A stretch of 64,000 nucleotides of DNA. Source: Paracoccus aminovorans. GTDB lineage: Bacteria > Pseudomonadota > Alphaproteobacteria > Rhodobacterales > Rhodobacteraceae. Each line of letters opens with the position of its first letter. Positions within the stretch are counted from its first letter, which is position 1. Location of the stretch: contig NZ_KQ955208.1 of assembly GCF_001546115.1 (NCBI RefSeq), forward strand, positions 2,125,515-2,189,514, read 5' to 3'. The translations under genes and the position numbers were made by a program. Under the pieces are notes generated by a model. It was not told where the DNA came from and did no database searches. It worked only from the letters and a program-made list of their open reading frames with translations. Below are positions 7,728 to 18,121 of the stretch, one piece after another.

Positions 7728-9056
7728 ATGTTGCGACAATTTCTTCTGACTTCCGTCCTGGCCCTTGCCGGCCTTGGGCTTGCCGCGCCGGTCCTGGCGC
7801 AGGACGGTCCCCTGCGGATCGAGATCACCGACGGGGTGATCGAGCCGATGCCCTTCGCCATCGCGGCCTTCCACGACGAGGGCGGCGCCGGCGAATACCT
7901 GGGCCAGGTGCAAAAGCTGATCGCCGCCGACCTGACCGGCACCGGCCTTTTCCGCGAGATCCCGGCCTCGGCCCATATCGCGCGGCCCGAAAGCTTCGAC
8001 GCGCCGGTCAGCTATGAGGACTGGAAGGCGATCAATGCCCAGGCCCTGATCACCGGCGCCGTCCGGGTCGAGGGCGGCAAGGTCATCGTCAAGTTTCGCC
8101 TGTTCGACGTCTTCGCCGGCCAGCCGCTGGGCGACGGCATGCAGTTCGACGCCGCGACCGGCAACTGGCGCCGCGCGGCGCACAAGGCCGCCGACCAGGT
8201 CTATTCCCGCCTGACCGGCGAGGGGCCCTATTTCGACAGCCGCGTCGCCTTCGTGCAGGAAAGCGGGCCCAAGGACGCCCGCAGGAAGCGCATCGGCATC
8301 ATGGATTACGACGGCGCCAACGTGAAATGGCTGACCGACGATTCCGCGCTGGTGCTGAAGCCGCGCTTCTCGCCCGACGGCTCGCGGCTGCTTTACACCA
8401 GCTATGCGACCGGCTTCCCGCAGGCCATGCTGATGGACGTGAACAGCCTCGGCGCGCGCCAGCTTTCCGCCGGCGGCAACGGCTCGATGAGCTTCTCGCC
8501 CCGCTTCTCGCCCGACGGGCGCTGGATCGTCTATTCGCTGGAGCAGGGCGGCAATACCGACATCTACCAGATGGACGCGGCTTCGGGCGCGCAGCGGGCG
8601 CTGACCAACGCGCCCTCGATCGAGACCTCGCCCAGCTACAGCCCGGACGGCAAGCAGATCGTCTTCGAAAGCGACCGCTCGGGCACGCCGCAGCTTTACG
8701 TCATGGGCGCGAACGGCGGCGAGCCGAAGCGGATCAGCTTCGGCGACGGCCGCTATGGCACGCCGGTCTGGTCGCCGCGCGGCGACATGATCGCCTTTAC
8801 CCGGCAGGTCGGCGGCAAGTTCCACATCGGCGTCATGCGCACCGATGGCTCGGAAGAGAAAATGCTGACAGAATCGTTCCTTGACGAGGGCCCGACTTGG
8901 GCCCCCAATGGCCGCGTGGTGATGTTCACCCGCGTGACGCCGGGCGGCAATGGCCAGCCCCGGCTGCATTCGGTGGACATCACCGGGCGCAACATGCGCC
9001 CGGTCGAGATCAGTGGCGCGGCATCGGACCCCGATTGGGGTCCGTTGCTGCCCTAA
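7728..9056 (+). CDS. tolB: Tol-Pal system beta-propeller protein TolB
   Basis: Periplasmic protein that binds Pal and TolA. The 442 residues start with a signal peptide ([20 protein letters not shown], cleavage near VLAQ), then the N-terminal domain (about 25-165), then a six-bladed beta-propeller built from WD40-like repeats. The repeat motif is seen several times: [57 protein letters not shown] and [13 protein letters not shown]. The ATG at 7728 was chosen because a signal peptide starts there and CGAGGG lies upstream. It is 58 bases after tolA and 21 bases before the pal start used here, in the usual order. Confidence 0.95.
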   Translation: MLRQFLLTSVLALAGLGLAAPVLAQDGPLRIEITDGVIEPMPFAIAAFHDEGGAGEYLGQVQKLIAADLTGTGLFREIPASAHIARPESFDAPVSYEDWKAINAQALITGAVRVEGGKVIVKFRLFDVFAGQPLGDGMQFDAATGNWRRAAHKAADQVYSRLTGEGPYFDSRVAFVQESGPKDARRKRIGIMDYDGANVKWLTDDSALVLKPRFSPDGSRLLYTSYATGFPQAMLMDVNSLGARQLSAGGNGSMSFSPRFSPDGRWIVYSLEQGGNTDIYQMDAASGAQRALTNAPSIETSPSYSPDGKQIVFESDRSGTPQLYVMGANGGEPKRISFGDGRYGTPVWSPRGDMIAFTRQVGGKFHIGVMRTDGSEEKMLTESFLDEGPTWAPNGRVVMFTRVTPGGNGQPRLHSVDITGRNMRPVEISGAASDPDWGPLLP

Positions 9057-9077
9057 GCGCGTAAGATGGACAGGATC

Positions 9078-9587
9078 ATGAAAACTTTCCTCAAGATTGC
9101 CGCAATCGGTGCCGTTCTCGCGCTGGCGGCCTGTGCCCGGCCGGCGCAGGACATGCAGGTGCAGGACCCCTATGCCGGGGCCGGCGGCCCGGGCGGGGTC
9201 GGCGCCTCGGCGCTGCCCGGCACGGCCGAGCATTTCAAGGCGACGGCGGGCGATACGGTGCTGTTCCCGCTGGACCAGTCGACGCTGACGCCCGAGGCCC
9301 GCACCACGCTGGCCAACCAGGCCGGCTGGCTGAACCAGAACGCCGGCTTCTCGGCCCTGATCGAGGGCCATGCGGACGAACAGGGCACCCGCGAATACAA
9401 CCTCGCGCTGGGCGCGCGGCGGGCGAATTCGGTGCAGGAATACCTGATCTCGCAAGGCGTGCAGCCCGGCCGCATCCGCACCGTCAGCTATGGCAAGGAA
9501 CGGCCGCTGGCGATCTGCTCGACCGAGGACTGCTTCACCAAGAACCGCCGCGCCGTGACGGTGGTCAGCCCCGGGGTGGGCATGTGA
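9078..9587 (+). CDS. pal: peptidoglycan-associated lipoprotein Pal
   Basis: Outer-membrane lipoprotein that anchors the outer membrane to peptidoglycan. From the ATG at 9078 it has 169 residues: a lipoprotein signal (MKTFLKIAAIGAVLALAAC, lipobox LAAC with Cys19), a flexible Gly/Pro-rich linker, and an OmpA-like domain from about residue 55 (LTPEARTTLANQA, then IEGHADEQGTREYNLALGARRA, which includes the diaminopimelate-binding Asp and Arg region). An in-frame ATG at 9066 would add four residues and is equally possible from the spacing of the upstream signals. The stop TGA shares one base with the ATG of cpoB. Confidence 0.93.
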   Translation: MKTFLKIAAIGAVLALAACARPAQDMQVQDPYAGAGGPGGVGASALPGTAEHFKATAGDTVLFPLDQSTLTPEARTTLANQAGWLNQNAGFSALIEGHADEQGTREYNLALGARRANSVQEYLISQGVQPGRIRTVSYGKERPLAICSTEDCFTKNRRAVTVVSPGVGM

Positions 9588-10498
9588 TGCGCCGCTTGCT
9601 TCTTGCGGCCGGCTTCGCGCTGGCGGCGCTGCCGGTGGCGGCGCAGGACGCGCAGACCCTGGCCGATATCCGGGCCGAGCTGAACCAGCTTTCGGCCGAT
9701 CTGCAGGGTCTGCGCGGCCAGCTGGTCGCCTCGGGCCAGGCCGGCTTTGCTGCGGCGGGCGGCGACAGCGCCATCGACCGCATGAACGCGATGGAGGCGC
9801 GGCTGGCGCAGCTGACCGGCCAGACCGAGCAGTTGCAGAACCGCATCGACCGCGTGGTCCGGGATGGCACCACCCGCATCGGCGACATCGAGTTCCGCCT
9901 GTGCGAGATGGAGGAGGGCTGCGACCTGGGCAGCCTGACCACGCCGACGCTGGGCGAGCAGGGCGGATCGTCCCTGCCGTCCTCGGACCAGCAGGGGGCG
10001 CTCGCGCCCGCCAGGACCCCCTCGGCCGGGGCCGCCACCGCGGCGGAAAAGGCCGATTTCGACCGGGCTCGGGAGGTGCTCGGTCAAGGTGACTTTCGCC
10101 GTGCTGCGGACCTCTTCGCGGCCGTCGCCAAGACCCATGCCGGCGGTCCGCTGACCGCCGAGGCGCTGTTCCTGCGCGGGGCGGCGCTGGATTCCGCCGG
10201 CGACCTGGACGGCGCCGGCATCGCCTGGCTGGAAAGTTTCGCCGCCAACCCGGATGGGCCGCAGGCGCCGGATGCGCTGCTGGGCCTGTCGCGGGCCATG
10301 TCCGCCAAGGGCGGGCCGGCCGAGGGCTGCTATTATCTTCAGGAAATCACCAGCCGCTTCCCCTCGGCGCCGCAGGCGGCCGAGGCCGAGAAGCGCATGG
10401 CCGAATCCGGTTGCGAGGCGCTGATCGAGGGCGCCGCCGACCAGGCGGTCGAGGACATGGACCCCGAGGCGGCCGCGGACCTGGCGGATGGCGGCTGA
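9587..10498 (+). CDS. cpoB: cell-division coordinator CpoB (YbgF)
   Basis: Periplasmic protein of the Tol-Pal cluster that coordinates peptidoglycan synthesis with outer-membrane constriction. The 303 residues comprise a signal peptide (MRRLLLAAGFALAALPVAAQ), a short coiled coil (about 22-95, LADIRAELNQLSADLQGLRGQL and later MEARLAQLTGQTEQLQN), a low-complexity linker, and tetratricopeptide-type repeats from about 150 to 280 (FDRAREVLGQGDFRRAADLF, AEALFLRGAALDSAGDLDGA). The start codon overlaps the pal stop by one base, and its 3' end overlaps tilS by 11 bases, so translation is coupled through this part of the operon. Confidence 0.93.
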   Translation: MRRLLLAAGFALAALPVAAQDAQTLADIRAELNQLSADLQGLRGQLVASGQAGFAAAGGDSAIDRMNAMEARLAQLTGQTEQLQNRIDRVVRDGTTRIGDIEFRLCEMEEGCDLGSLTTPTLGEQGGSSLPSSDQQGALAPARTPSAGAATAAEKADFDRAREVLGQGDFRRAADLFAAVAKTHAGGPLTAEALFLRGAALDSAGDLDGAGIAWLESFAANPDGPQAPDALLGLSRAMSAKGGPAEGCYYLQEITSRFPSAPQAAEAEKRMAESGCEALIEGAADQAVEDMDPEAAADLADGG

Positions 10499-11723
10499 GC
10501 CGGGCACGGTCGAGCACCGCGCCCATGCCGCGCTGGACCGGCTGGCCGGCGCCTTGCCTAGCTTGGGCATCGCCCTGTCGGGCGGCGGCGATTCCACCGC
10601 GCTGATGCATCTGGCGCAGGGCTGGGGCCGAGCGCGGCTGATGGCGGCGACGGTCGACCACGGCCTGCGCCCCGGTTCCGCCGATGAGGCGCGCCGCGCC
10701 GGCCAAGGCGCTGCGGCGCTTGGCATCCCGCATGAGACCTTGGTTTGGCACCGCCAAGGTGGCGGCAACCTGATGGGCGCCGCGCGCGACGCCCGGCTGC
10801 GCCTGCTGGCCGATTGGGCGCGGCGGCACGGGCTTTCCGCCGTGCTTCTGGGCCATACGCTGGACGACCAGGCCGAGACGCTGCTGATGCGGCTGGCGCG
10901 CGGCGCCGGGCTGGACGGGCTTTGCGGCATGGCCGACCGGCGCGAGGCCGAAGGCGCGCTCTGGCTGCGGCCGTTGCTGACGATCTCGCGCGCGGAACTG
11001 CGCGACTGGCTGGCGGCGCGCGGCATCGGCTGGATCGACGACCCCTCGAACGAGCGTGACGATTTCCACCGCGTCCGCCTGCGCAAGGCCATGACCGGGC
11101 TGGACCTGCCGCTGCCGCAACTGGCGCAATCGCTGCAGAATCTCGGCATGGCCCGCGACGCGCTGGCGCATTACGCGGCCGAGGCGGCGCAGGGCGCGCA
11201 GTCCCGCGCCGGCGGGCTGGACCTGCCGCTGCCCGCCTTCCTGGCCGCCCCGGCCGAGATCCGCCGGCGACTTCTTGTCGCAGGGCTGCGCTTTGTCTCG
11301 GGCGCCGGCTATCCGCCGCGCCGCGCGCCGGTGCAGCACGCGCTGGCGGAACTGGCGCAGGGCCGGCAGGTCACGCTGGAGGGCGTCATCGCCCGGAGCC
11401 GTGCCGGCTGGCTGCACCTGATCCGCGAACCCGCCGCCAGCCTGCGCGCCGCCCCCGTCGCCGGCGATCCGGCGCTTTGGGACGGCCGCTGGCGCGTCAC
11501 CGGCCTGCAACCGGGCCAGCAGGTCCGCGCGCTGGGCCACGCTCCGCTCTCCGGCCTCGGCTGGCGCGATTCGGGCCTGACGCGCGACGAGGCTGCCGCA
11601 ACCCCCGGCATCTGGCAGGATCAGGCCCTGCTGGCCGCGCCGCTGCTGCAACCCGCCCCCGGCATCGCCGCGACACCGCTGCGCGGCCTGCCGGAATTCC
11701 GCGCCATGCTCTATGTGCATTGA
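10488..11723 (+). CDS. tilS: tRNA(Ile)-lysidine synthetase TilS
   Basis: Essential cytosolic enzyme that uses ATP and lysine to modify C34 of tRNA-Ile(CAU) to lysidine, changing its identity from Met to Ile. The 411 residues carry the N-type PP-loop ATP-binding motif SGGGDS at 31-36, then VDHGLRPGSADEA, LLGHTLDDQAETLLMRLARG, and a small C-terminal substrate-binding part. The ATG at 10488 lies inside the end of cpoB, so it is translationally coupled to the tol-pal operon. The tol-pal-tilS-ftsH order is common in alphaproteobacteria. Confidence 0.94.
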   Translation: MAAEPGTVEHRAHAALDRLAGALPSLGIALSGGGDSTALMHLAQGWGRARLMAATVDHGLRPGSADEARRAGQGAAALGIPHETLVWHRQGGGNLMGAARDARLRLLADWARRHGLSAVLLGHTLDDQAETLLMRLARGAGLDGLCGMADRREAEGALWLRPLLTISRAELRDWLAARGIGWIDDPSNERDDFHRVRLRKAMTGLDLPLPQLAQSLQNLGMARDALAHYAAEAAQGAQSRAGGLDLPLPAFLAAPAEIRRRLLVAGLRFVSGAGYPPRRAPVQHALAELAQGRQVTLEGVIARSRAGWLHLIREPAASLRAAPVAGDPALWDGRWRVTGLQPGQQVRALGHAPLSGLGWRDSGLTRDEAAATPGIWQDQALLAAPLLQPAPGIAATPLRGLPEFRAMLYVH

Positions 11724-11783
11724 ACCTGACGCGGGAATCCCTATTTTCACTCGAAAGCCTGTTTACCCGCGGAGGACCTGCCT

Positions 11784-13682
<1,899 letters not shown>

Positions 13683-13689
13683 ACAGGAA

Positions 13690-13722
13690 AACCCCCGGAT
13701 CGACGATCCGGGGGTTCTTTCT
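13690..13722 (+). terminator. intrinsic terminator of the tol-pal-tilS-ftsH run
   Basis: A perfect 12-bp stem (13690-13701 with 13705-13716, AACCCCCGGATC and its complement) with a 3-base loop, followed by TCTTTCTT. It begins seven bases after the ftsH stop codon. It closes the plus-strand operon before a region where the next candidate gene points the other way. Confidence 0.88.
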
Positions 13723-13747
13723 TGCCGCGGGATCGGTCAGGAGAGGG

Positions 13748-13828
13748 CTAGAGCAGCAGCAGCGCCACCGCGCCAAGCGCCAGACCCAGGCCGAAACCGA
13801 TATTGATCACGAAACTGGCGGCCGTCAT
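13748..13828 (-). CDS. 26-residue putative membrane microprotein
   Basis: A tiny reading frame on the minus strand between ftsH and the chorismate mutase gene. It begins MTAASFVINIGFGL and ends in GAVALLLL, a single uninterrupted hydrophobic helix rich in Gly, Ala and Leu. The ATG at 13828 is preceded by AAGGA with a spacing of eight bases, plus a nearer GAGGA, which is a better ribosome binding site than most in the window. Its tail points towards the ftsH terminator. I do not recognise it; it could be a single-span regulator or a leader. Support is the ribosome binding site plus amino-acid composition only. Confidence 0.45.
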   Translation of the reverse strand: MTAASFVINIGFGLGLALGAVALLLL

Positions 13829-13918
13829 TCCTCAGATCCTTTCCCTGTAATGCGGAGAGCATGACCTCGCTCCCAGCTAAGAACGAAATGCGCATTCACG
13901 CCAGAATGTTCCGTCATA

Positions 13919-13932
13919 GGCGAAATTTCGCC
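13919..13932. repeat. perfect 14-bp palindrome, possible operator
   Basis: GGCGAAATTTCGCC is its own complement. It sits about 78 bases upstream of the chorismate mutase start and about 90 bases upstream of the 26-residue minus-strand frame, so it could be a binding site shared by two divergent promoters. No regulator is identified. The surrounding 13829-14009 stretch holds no other gene that I can see. Confidence 0.4.
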
Positions 13933-14009
13933 CATGATGTGCGACATCTGCGCCACATTCCGCCGATGCCCCGGCTTGTCACGGCGCGCGCATCGGGGCA
14001 TGGGAAGGC

Positions 14010-14327
14010 ATGAGCACCTCCGACCCGCACCTGGCGCCCGACTCCGCGATGCATGATCTGCGCGCCCGCATCGACGCGCTGGACGCCCAGCTGATCGCCT
14101 TGCTGGCCGAGCGTTCGACGCTGATCGACGAGGCGGCGCGGATCAAGGCCCGCGAAGGGCTGCCGGCCCGCATCGACAGCCGCGTCGAGGAAGTCGCCGC
14201 CAATGCCCGCCGCCTTGCCGGCCCTGCGGGTCTGGATCCCGACCTTGCCGAAGCCCTGTGGCGGCTGATGATGGAGCATTTCATCGCGCAAGAGGATCGG
14301 GTGCTCTCGGCCGGCCCGCACGACTGA
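14010..14327 (+). CDS. chorismate mutase (AroQ type)
   Basis: Converts chorismate to prephenate in phenylalanine and tyrosine biosynthesis. The 105 residues form the all-helical AroQ domain: LRARIDALDAQLIALLAERSTLIDEAARIK with the conserved Arg and Lys of the active site, then RVEEVAANARRLA and a last helix LWRLMMEHFIAQED. It is monofunctional; no prephenate dehydratase or dehydrogenase domain is fused. GGGAAGGC lies just upstream of the ATG. The leader contains an imperfect inverted repeat (ATGCCCCG near 13966 and CGGGGCAT near 13993). It ends at a repeat-containing convergent junction. Confidence 0.93.
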   Translation: MSTSDPHLAPDSAMHDLRARIDALDAQLIALLAERSTLIDEAARIKAREGLPARIDSRVEEVAANARRLAGPAGLDPDLAEALWRLMMEHFIAQEDRVLSAGPHD

Positions 14328-14334
14328 TCGCCAT

Positions 14335-14463
14335 GGGGGCTTTGCCCCCTGCGCGTACCGCGCTCCCCCAGGATATTTATGCAAGAAAGAACCAACCGTC
14401 TTATGGGCGGATCATTCTTTCTTGCGTAAATATCCTGCGGGGGTCCGGGGGCGCAAAGCCCCC
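14335..14463. repeat. intergenic inverted repeat, likely bidirectional terminator
   Basis: Between the convergent chorismate mutase and thioesterase genes, two 23-base arms (14369-14391 and 14415-14437) are complementary except for one base and contain GGATATTTA and CAAGAAAGAA. Outside them is a second pair, GGGGGCTTTGCCCCC (14335-14349) and its near complement at 14447-14463. A related single-arm copy lies at 41697-41778 downstream of the amino-acid ABC transporter genes. The shared layout suggests a dispersed intergenic repeat family that works as a transcript end. Confidence 0.7.
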
Positions 14464-14489
14464 GGTTGCGGCAATTCCGGAACTGCGAC

Positions 14490-14900
14490 CTAGACCGGGA
14501 TCATGGTGCCTTGCAGCATGGCGACATGCTTGCGCCCGCCGGCGGTTTCGGCCCAGACATCGGCGGCGACCACCATGATGCGGCGGCCGGGGCGGATGAC
14601 CCGGCCCTCGGCCAGCAGCCGGTCGCCGAGCGCCGGCGACATCAGGTTGATCTTCATCTCGACCGTCATCACCTCGGAGCCCTCGGGCATCAGCGACAGC
14701 GCCGCATAGCCCGCGGCCGAATCGCCGATGCTGAAGGCCAGCCCGGCATGGCCGGCGCCATGCTGTTGCAGCGCCGTCGGCAGGATCGGTGCGGCGATGC
14801 TGACCTTGCCGGGCTCGACGCTCAGCAAGGTGGCGCCCAGCGTCTGCATCATGGTCTGGCGGTCGAAACTGTCGCGGATGCGGTCGGTCGGATCAGTCAT
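14490..14900 (-). CDS. PaaI-family hotdog thioesterase
   Basis: A 136-residue acyl-CoA thioesterase of the PaaI/YdiI type, probably acting on medium-chain or aromatic acyl-CoA. The hotdog core shows [24 protein letters not shown], with the conserved HGG-like turn replaced by HGAGHAG, then [11 protein letters not shown] and the late strand [11 protein letters not shown]. The start overlaps the end of ruvB by eight bases, so it is the last gene of the ruv cluster. It is not orthologous to ybgC at 4212, which is another hotdog subfamily. The substrate is unknown. Confidence 0.8.
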   Translation of the reverse strand: MTDPTDRIRDSFDRQTMMQTLGATLLSVEPGKVSIAAPILPTALQQHGAGHAGLAFSIGDSAAGYAALSLMPEGSEVMTVEMKINLMSPALGDRLLAEGRVIRPGRRIMVVAADVWAETAGGRKHVAMLQGTMIPV

Positions 14901-15918
14901 CGAACAGGCTTTCCTGCGTGCGCGGCGCGTCGAGACCGAGGTGGCGCCAGCCCAGCCGGGCCAGCATCCGGCCGCGCGGTGTGCGGGCGACCAGGCCCTG
15001 CTGCATCAGATAGGGCTCGATCACCTCCTCGATGGCATCGCGGCTTTCCGACAGCGCGGCCGAAAGGGTCTCCACCCCGACCGGCCCGCCGCCGTAATGC
15101 TCGGCCATCAGCGTCAGATAGCGCCGGTCGGCGGCGTCAAGGCCGATATGGTCCACCCCCAGCCGGGTCAGTGCGCTGTCGGCGATCTCGCGCGTCAGCC
15201 TGCCGTCGCCCTCGACCAGGGCAAAGTCGATCACCCGGCGCAGCAGGCGCCCGGCGATGCGCGGCGTGCCGCGGGCGCGCCGCGCGATCTCGCGCGTGCC
15301 GGCGGGCTCGGAGGGGATGTCCAGCAGCCGCGCACCCCGGGTCACGATATGGTCAAGCTCGTCGATGGTATAGAATTGCAACCGGGTCGGGATGCCGAAA
15401 CGGTCGCGCAGCGGCGTGGTCAAGAGCCCCAGCCGGGTGGTGGCGCCGACCAGGGTAAAGGGCTGCAGCTCGATGCGCACCGTGCGCGCCGCCGGGCCTT
15501 CGCCGATCACCAGGTCCAGTTCGAAATCCTCCATCGCCGGATAGAGGATCTCCTCGACCGCCGGGTTCATGCGGTGGATTTCGTCGATGAACAGCACGTC
15601 GCGGGCTTCCAGGTTGGTCAGGATCGCGGCGAGATCGCCGGCGCGGGCCAGCACCGGGCCCGAGGTCATCTTGAAATTCACCCCCAGCTCGCGCGCCATG
15701 ATCTGCGCCAGCGTGGTCTTGCCGAGGCCGGGGGGGCCGTGGAACAGCGTGTGGTCCATGGCCTTGCCGCGCATGCGGGCGCTTTCGATGAAGACGCGCA
15801 GGTTGGCGCGGGCCTCGGCCTGGCCGACGAAATCCGCCAGCATCTGCGGGCGCAGCGCGCGGTCCTCGGTCTCGCCCTCGATCGGGTCGGGGCGCAGCAT
15901 CGGGTCCGGCTGGCTCAT
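14893..15918 (-). CDS. ruvB: Holliday junction branch-migration ATPase RuvB
   Basis: Hexameric AAA+ helicase motor that drives branch migration with RuvA. The 341 residues show Walker A GPPGLGKT at 61-68, Walker [10 protein letters not shown], sensor 1 [11 protein letters not shown], the arginine-finger segment LRDRFG, and a C-terminal winged helix ([30 protein letters not shown]). Its ATG overlaps the end of htpX by four bases. It belongs to a minus-strand run ruvC-ruvA-htpX-ruvB, in which htpX has been inserted between ruvA and ruvB. Confidence 0.96.
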   Translation of the reverse strand: MSQPDPMLRPDPIEGETEDRALRPQMLADFVGQAEARANLRVFIESARMRGKAMDHTLFHGPPGLGKTTLAQIMARELGVNFKMTSGPVLARAGDLAAILTNLEARDVLFIDEIHRMNPAVEEILYPAMEDFELDLVIGEGPAARTVRIELQPFTLVGATTRLGLLTTPLRDRFGIPTRLQFYTIDELDHIVTRGARLLDIPSEPAGTREIARRARGTPRIAGRLLRRVIDFALVEGDGRLTREIADSALTRLGVDHIGLDAADRRYLTLMAEHYGGGPVGVETLSAALSESRDAIEEVIEPYLMQQGLVARTPRGRMLARLGWRHLGLDAPRTQESLFDD

Positions 15919-16820
15919 CGGTCGCCCCAGGGACCGGCGCCGCCCGAGACGCCCGGCACGCGCGAGGCGGCAAAGCCGCCGGCCATGGCCTGCAGCCGGG
16001 CGATGCGCTCCTCGACCGGCGGGTGGGTGGCGAACAGCCTGTCCATGCGCAGCGCGTGCAGCGGGTTGACGATGAACAGCGCCGCCGAGGCCGGGTTCCG
16101 CTCGGCCGGGAGGTTCACCACCTGCCCGGCCGCGCGCGAGATCTTGGCCAGCGCTCCGGCCAGCGACATCGGCTGGCCGCAGATCTGGGCGCCCATGCGG
16201 TCGGCCTCGTATTCCCGGGTGCGCGAGATCGCCATCTGCACCAGCCCCGCCGCCATCGGGGCAAAGATCATCGCCAGGATGCCGGCGAGCCCGCCGCCGC
16301 GGTTGTCGTCGCGTCCGCCAAACAGGCTGGAAAACATCAGCATGTTGCCCAGCATGGCGATGGCGCCGGCCATGGTCGCGGTGACGGTCATGGTCAGCGT
16401 GTCGCGATGCTTGATATGGGCCAGTTCATGCGCGATCACGCCGGCCAGCTCGTCGCGGCTCAGCACGCGCATGATGCCCTGCGTCACCGCCACGGCGGCA
16501 TTCTGCGGGTTGCGGCCGGTGGCGAAGGCATTGGGCTGCTCGGTCTCCAGCACATAGACCGCCGGCATTGGCAGGCCGGCGCGCTGCGCCAGCGCCGCCA
16601 CCATGTCGACCAGTTCCGGCGCCTGCTGGCGGGTGACCGGATGCGCCCCTTGCTGGCGCAGCACCATCTTGTCGCTGTTCCACCAGGCGAACAGGTTGCC
16701 GGCGCCGGCCAGCACCAGCGCGATCACCGCGCCGCCCTGGCCGCCCAGCAGATAGCCCATGCCCATGACCAGCGCGGTCAGGGCGGCCATCAGGACGAAG
16801 GTGCGCAGGTTTCCGGTCAT
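15915..16820 (-). CDS. htpX: membrane zinc metalloprotease HtpX
   Basis: Inner-membrane M48 protease involved in membrane-protein quality control, functionally overlapping with FtsH. The 301 residues begin with two hydrophobic spans (about 7-25 and 28-45), then the zinc motif HELAH at 131-135, two more hydrophobic stretches (about 143-165 and 178-200) and the downstream zinc ligand in [10 protein letters not shown]. The ATG at 16820 has AAGGAG eight bases upstream. It lies between ruvA (5-base gap) and ruvB (4-base overlap), so it is cotranscribed with DNA-repair genes. Confidence 0.94.
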   Translation of the reverse strand: MTGNLRTFVLMAALTALVMGMGYLLGGQGGAVIALVLAGAGNLFAWWNSDKMVLRQQGAHPVTRQQAPELVDMVAALAQRAGLPMPAVYVLETEQPNAFATGRNPQNAAVAVTQGIMRVLSRDELAGVIAHELAHIKHRDTLTMTVTATMAGAIAMLGNMLMFSSLFGGRDDNRGGGLAGILAMIFAPMAAGLVQMAISRTREYEADRMGAQICGQPMSLAGALAKISRAAGQVVNLPAERNPASAALFIVNPLHALRMDRLFATHPPVEERIARLQAMAGGFAASRVPGVSGGAGPWGDR

Positions 16821-16825
16821 GGTCG

Positions 16826-17497
16826 TCACTCCTTGGGGGCCAGCAGCCGCAGGGCCGCGCGGATCAAAGCCGCCGTGGCCGCCTGCGGTTCCCGCGCCGC
16901 GGCCTCGGCCACCGCCGAGGCGGCCTCGGACGGAGCATAGCCCAGATTGCCGAGCGCCGAGAGCGCATCCGACGTCGCCTGGGCCGAGGATGGCGCCGCC
17001 GGTGTCGCCCGGGCGGCGGGCGCCTCGATCACCTCGGCCGAGGGCTCGGGCAGGGGGCCGGGATCGACGGTCAGGTTGCCGCCCATCGCCATGACGGCGG
17101 GGGCCTTGTCCTTCAGCTCCATGGTCACGCGCTGCGCCAGCTTCGGCCCGACGCCCGGCGCCTTGCGCAGCGCCGACCAGTCGCCAAGCGCCAGCGCGCG
17201 GGCCAGCCCCTCGGGGCCGAGCGTGCCGAGGATCGCGAGGCCGACCTTGGCGCCCACGCCCTGGACCGAGGTCAGCAGCCGGTGCCATTCCTTTTCCAAG
17301 AGCGTCGGAAAGCCGAAGAGCTGCAGCAGATCCTCGCGCACCAGCAGCTCGGTATAAAGTGCGGTCGCCTGCCCGGCCGGGGGCAGCGCGGCGGCGGTGC
17401 GTTCGCTGACATGGACGATATAGCCCACGCCGCGCACGTCGATCAGCACGTGATCCTGGGCCCGGTGCAGGATGATGCCGGCGATGCGGCCGATCAT
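16826..17497 (-). CDS. ruvA: Holliday junction DNA-binding protein RuvA
   Basis: Tetrameric protein that binds four-way DNA junctions and loads RuvB. The 223 residues have an N-terminal OB-fold ([20 protein letters not shown]), helix-hairpin-helix motifs ([20 protein letters not shown] and [22 protein letters not shown]), an Ala/Pro linker, and the C-terminal RuvB-binding three-helix domain ([21 protein letters not shown]). GAGGAGG precedes the ATG at 17497. It is ten bases downstream of ruvC and in the same operon. Confidence 0.96.
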   Translation of the reverse strand: MIGRIAGIILHRAQDHVLIDVRGVGYIVHVSERTAAALPPAGQATALYTELLVREDLLQLFGFPTLLEKEWHRLLTSVQGVGAKVGLAILGTLGPEGLARALALGDWSALRKAPGVGPKLAQRVTMELKDKAPAVMAMGGNLTVDPGPLPEPSAEVIEAPAARATPAAPSSAQATSDALSALGNLGYAPSEAASAVAEAAAREPQAATAALIRAALRLLAPKE

Positions 17498-17507
17498 GCG
17501 AACCTCC

Positions 17508-18002
17508 TCATGCAGGCACCTTGATGCGGAGCGCCCGGCCCTGGCTGTGATGGGCATGGCAGATGGCGACGGCCAGCGCGTCGGCCGCGTCGGGGCCGGC
17601 GAATTCGACGCCGGGCAGCATGAAGCGGACCATATGCTGGATCTGCTCCTTGGCGGCATGGCCGACGCCGACCACGGTCTTTTTCACCGCGTTCGGGGCA
17701 TATTCGCCGATCTCCAGCCCGGCCTCGGCCGGGGCCAGCAGGGCGATGCCGCGCGCCTGGCCCAGCTTCAGCGTGCCGGTGGCGTCCTTGTTGACGAAGG
17801 TCTGCTCGACCGCCGCCGCATCGGGGCGGAATTCGGCGATCACCGCGCAGAGCCCGCGATAGAGCGTCGCCAGCCGCGGCCCCAGCTCGCCCGCCTCGGA
17901 ACGCACGATGCCATTGCCCAGATGGCGCAGGCGCGGGCCGTCCACCGCGATCACGCCCCAGCCCATGTTGCGCAGGCCCGGGTCTATGCCGATGATCTTC
18001 AT
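17508..18002 (-). CDS. ruvC: Holliday junction resolvase RuvC
   Basis: Endonuclease that cuts Holliday junctions symmetrically. The 164 residues carry the catalytic acidic residues: D7 in [13 protein letters not shown]66 in [11 protein letters not shown], and the C-terminal pair in [16 protein letters not shown]. It is the first gene of the ruvC-ruvA-htpX-ruvB-thioesterase run. An imperfect SOS-type box lies 28 bases upstream of the ATG, which would fit DNA-damage control. An in-frame extension upstream was not used because the conserved MKIIGIDPG is the normal N-terminus. Confidence 0.96.
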   Translation of the reverse strand: MKIIGIDPGLRNMGWGVIAVDGPRLRHLGNGIVRSEAGELGPRLATLYRGLCAVIAEFRPDAAAVEQTFVNKDATGTLKLGQARGIALLAPAEAGLEIGEYAPNAVKKTVVGVGHAAKEQIQHMVRFMLPGVEFAGPDAADALAVAICHAHHSQGRALRIKVPA

Positions 18003-18029
18003 GCCTCATTCCCTTTTTCGCCATGGCTA

Positions 18030-18044
18030 GCACGAAAGGCGAAC
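18030..18044 (-). promoter_or_regulatory. candidate LexA (SOS) box upstream of ruvC
   Basis: Read towards ruvC the sequence is GTTC-N7-GTGC, seven of eight positions of the GTTC-N7-GTTC box known for LexA in alphaproteobacteria. It lies 28 bases before the ruvC start, a plausible position over a promoter. A box of the same quality lies upstream of dinB (55413-55427). One mismatch means that binding may be weak; it is a candidate only. Confidence 0.4.
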
Positions 18045-18069
18045 ATCGCCTAGCGACTTTGTCATGCGG

Positions 18070-18100
18070 TTGACAATCGGCGCCCCGACCCAGAGATAGA
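18070..18100 (+). promoter_or_regulatory. possible promoter of the pha antiporter operon
   Basis: TTGACA at 18070-18075 is followed after 17-19 bases by GAGATAGA (18093-18100), a weak -10. The phaAB ATG at 18122 lies about 20 bases further on, preceded by CGAGGGA as ribosome binding site. The fit of the -35 is perfect, the -10 poor. Confidence 0.4.
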
Positions 18101-18121
18101 CCGGAACCAGAACGAGGGACC

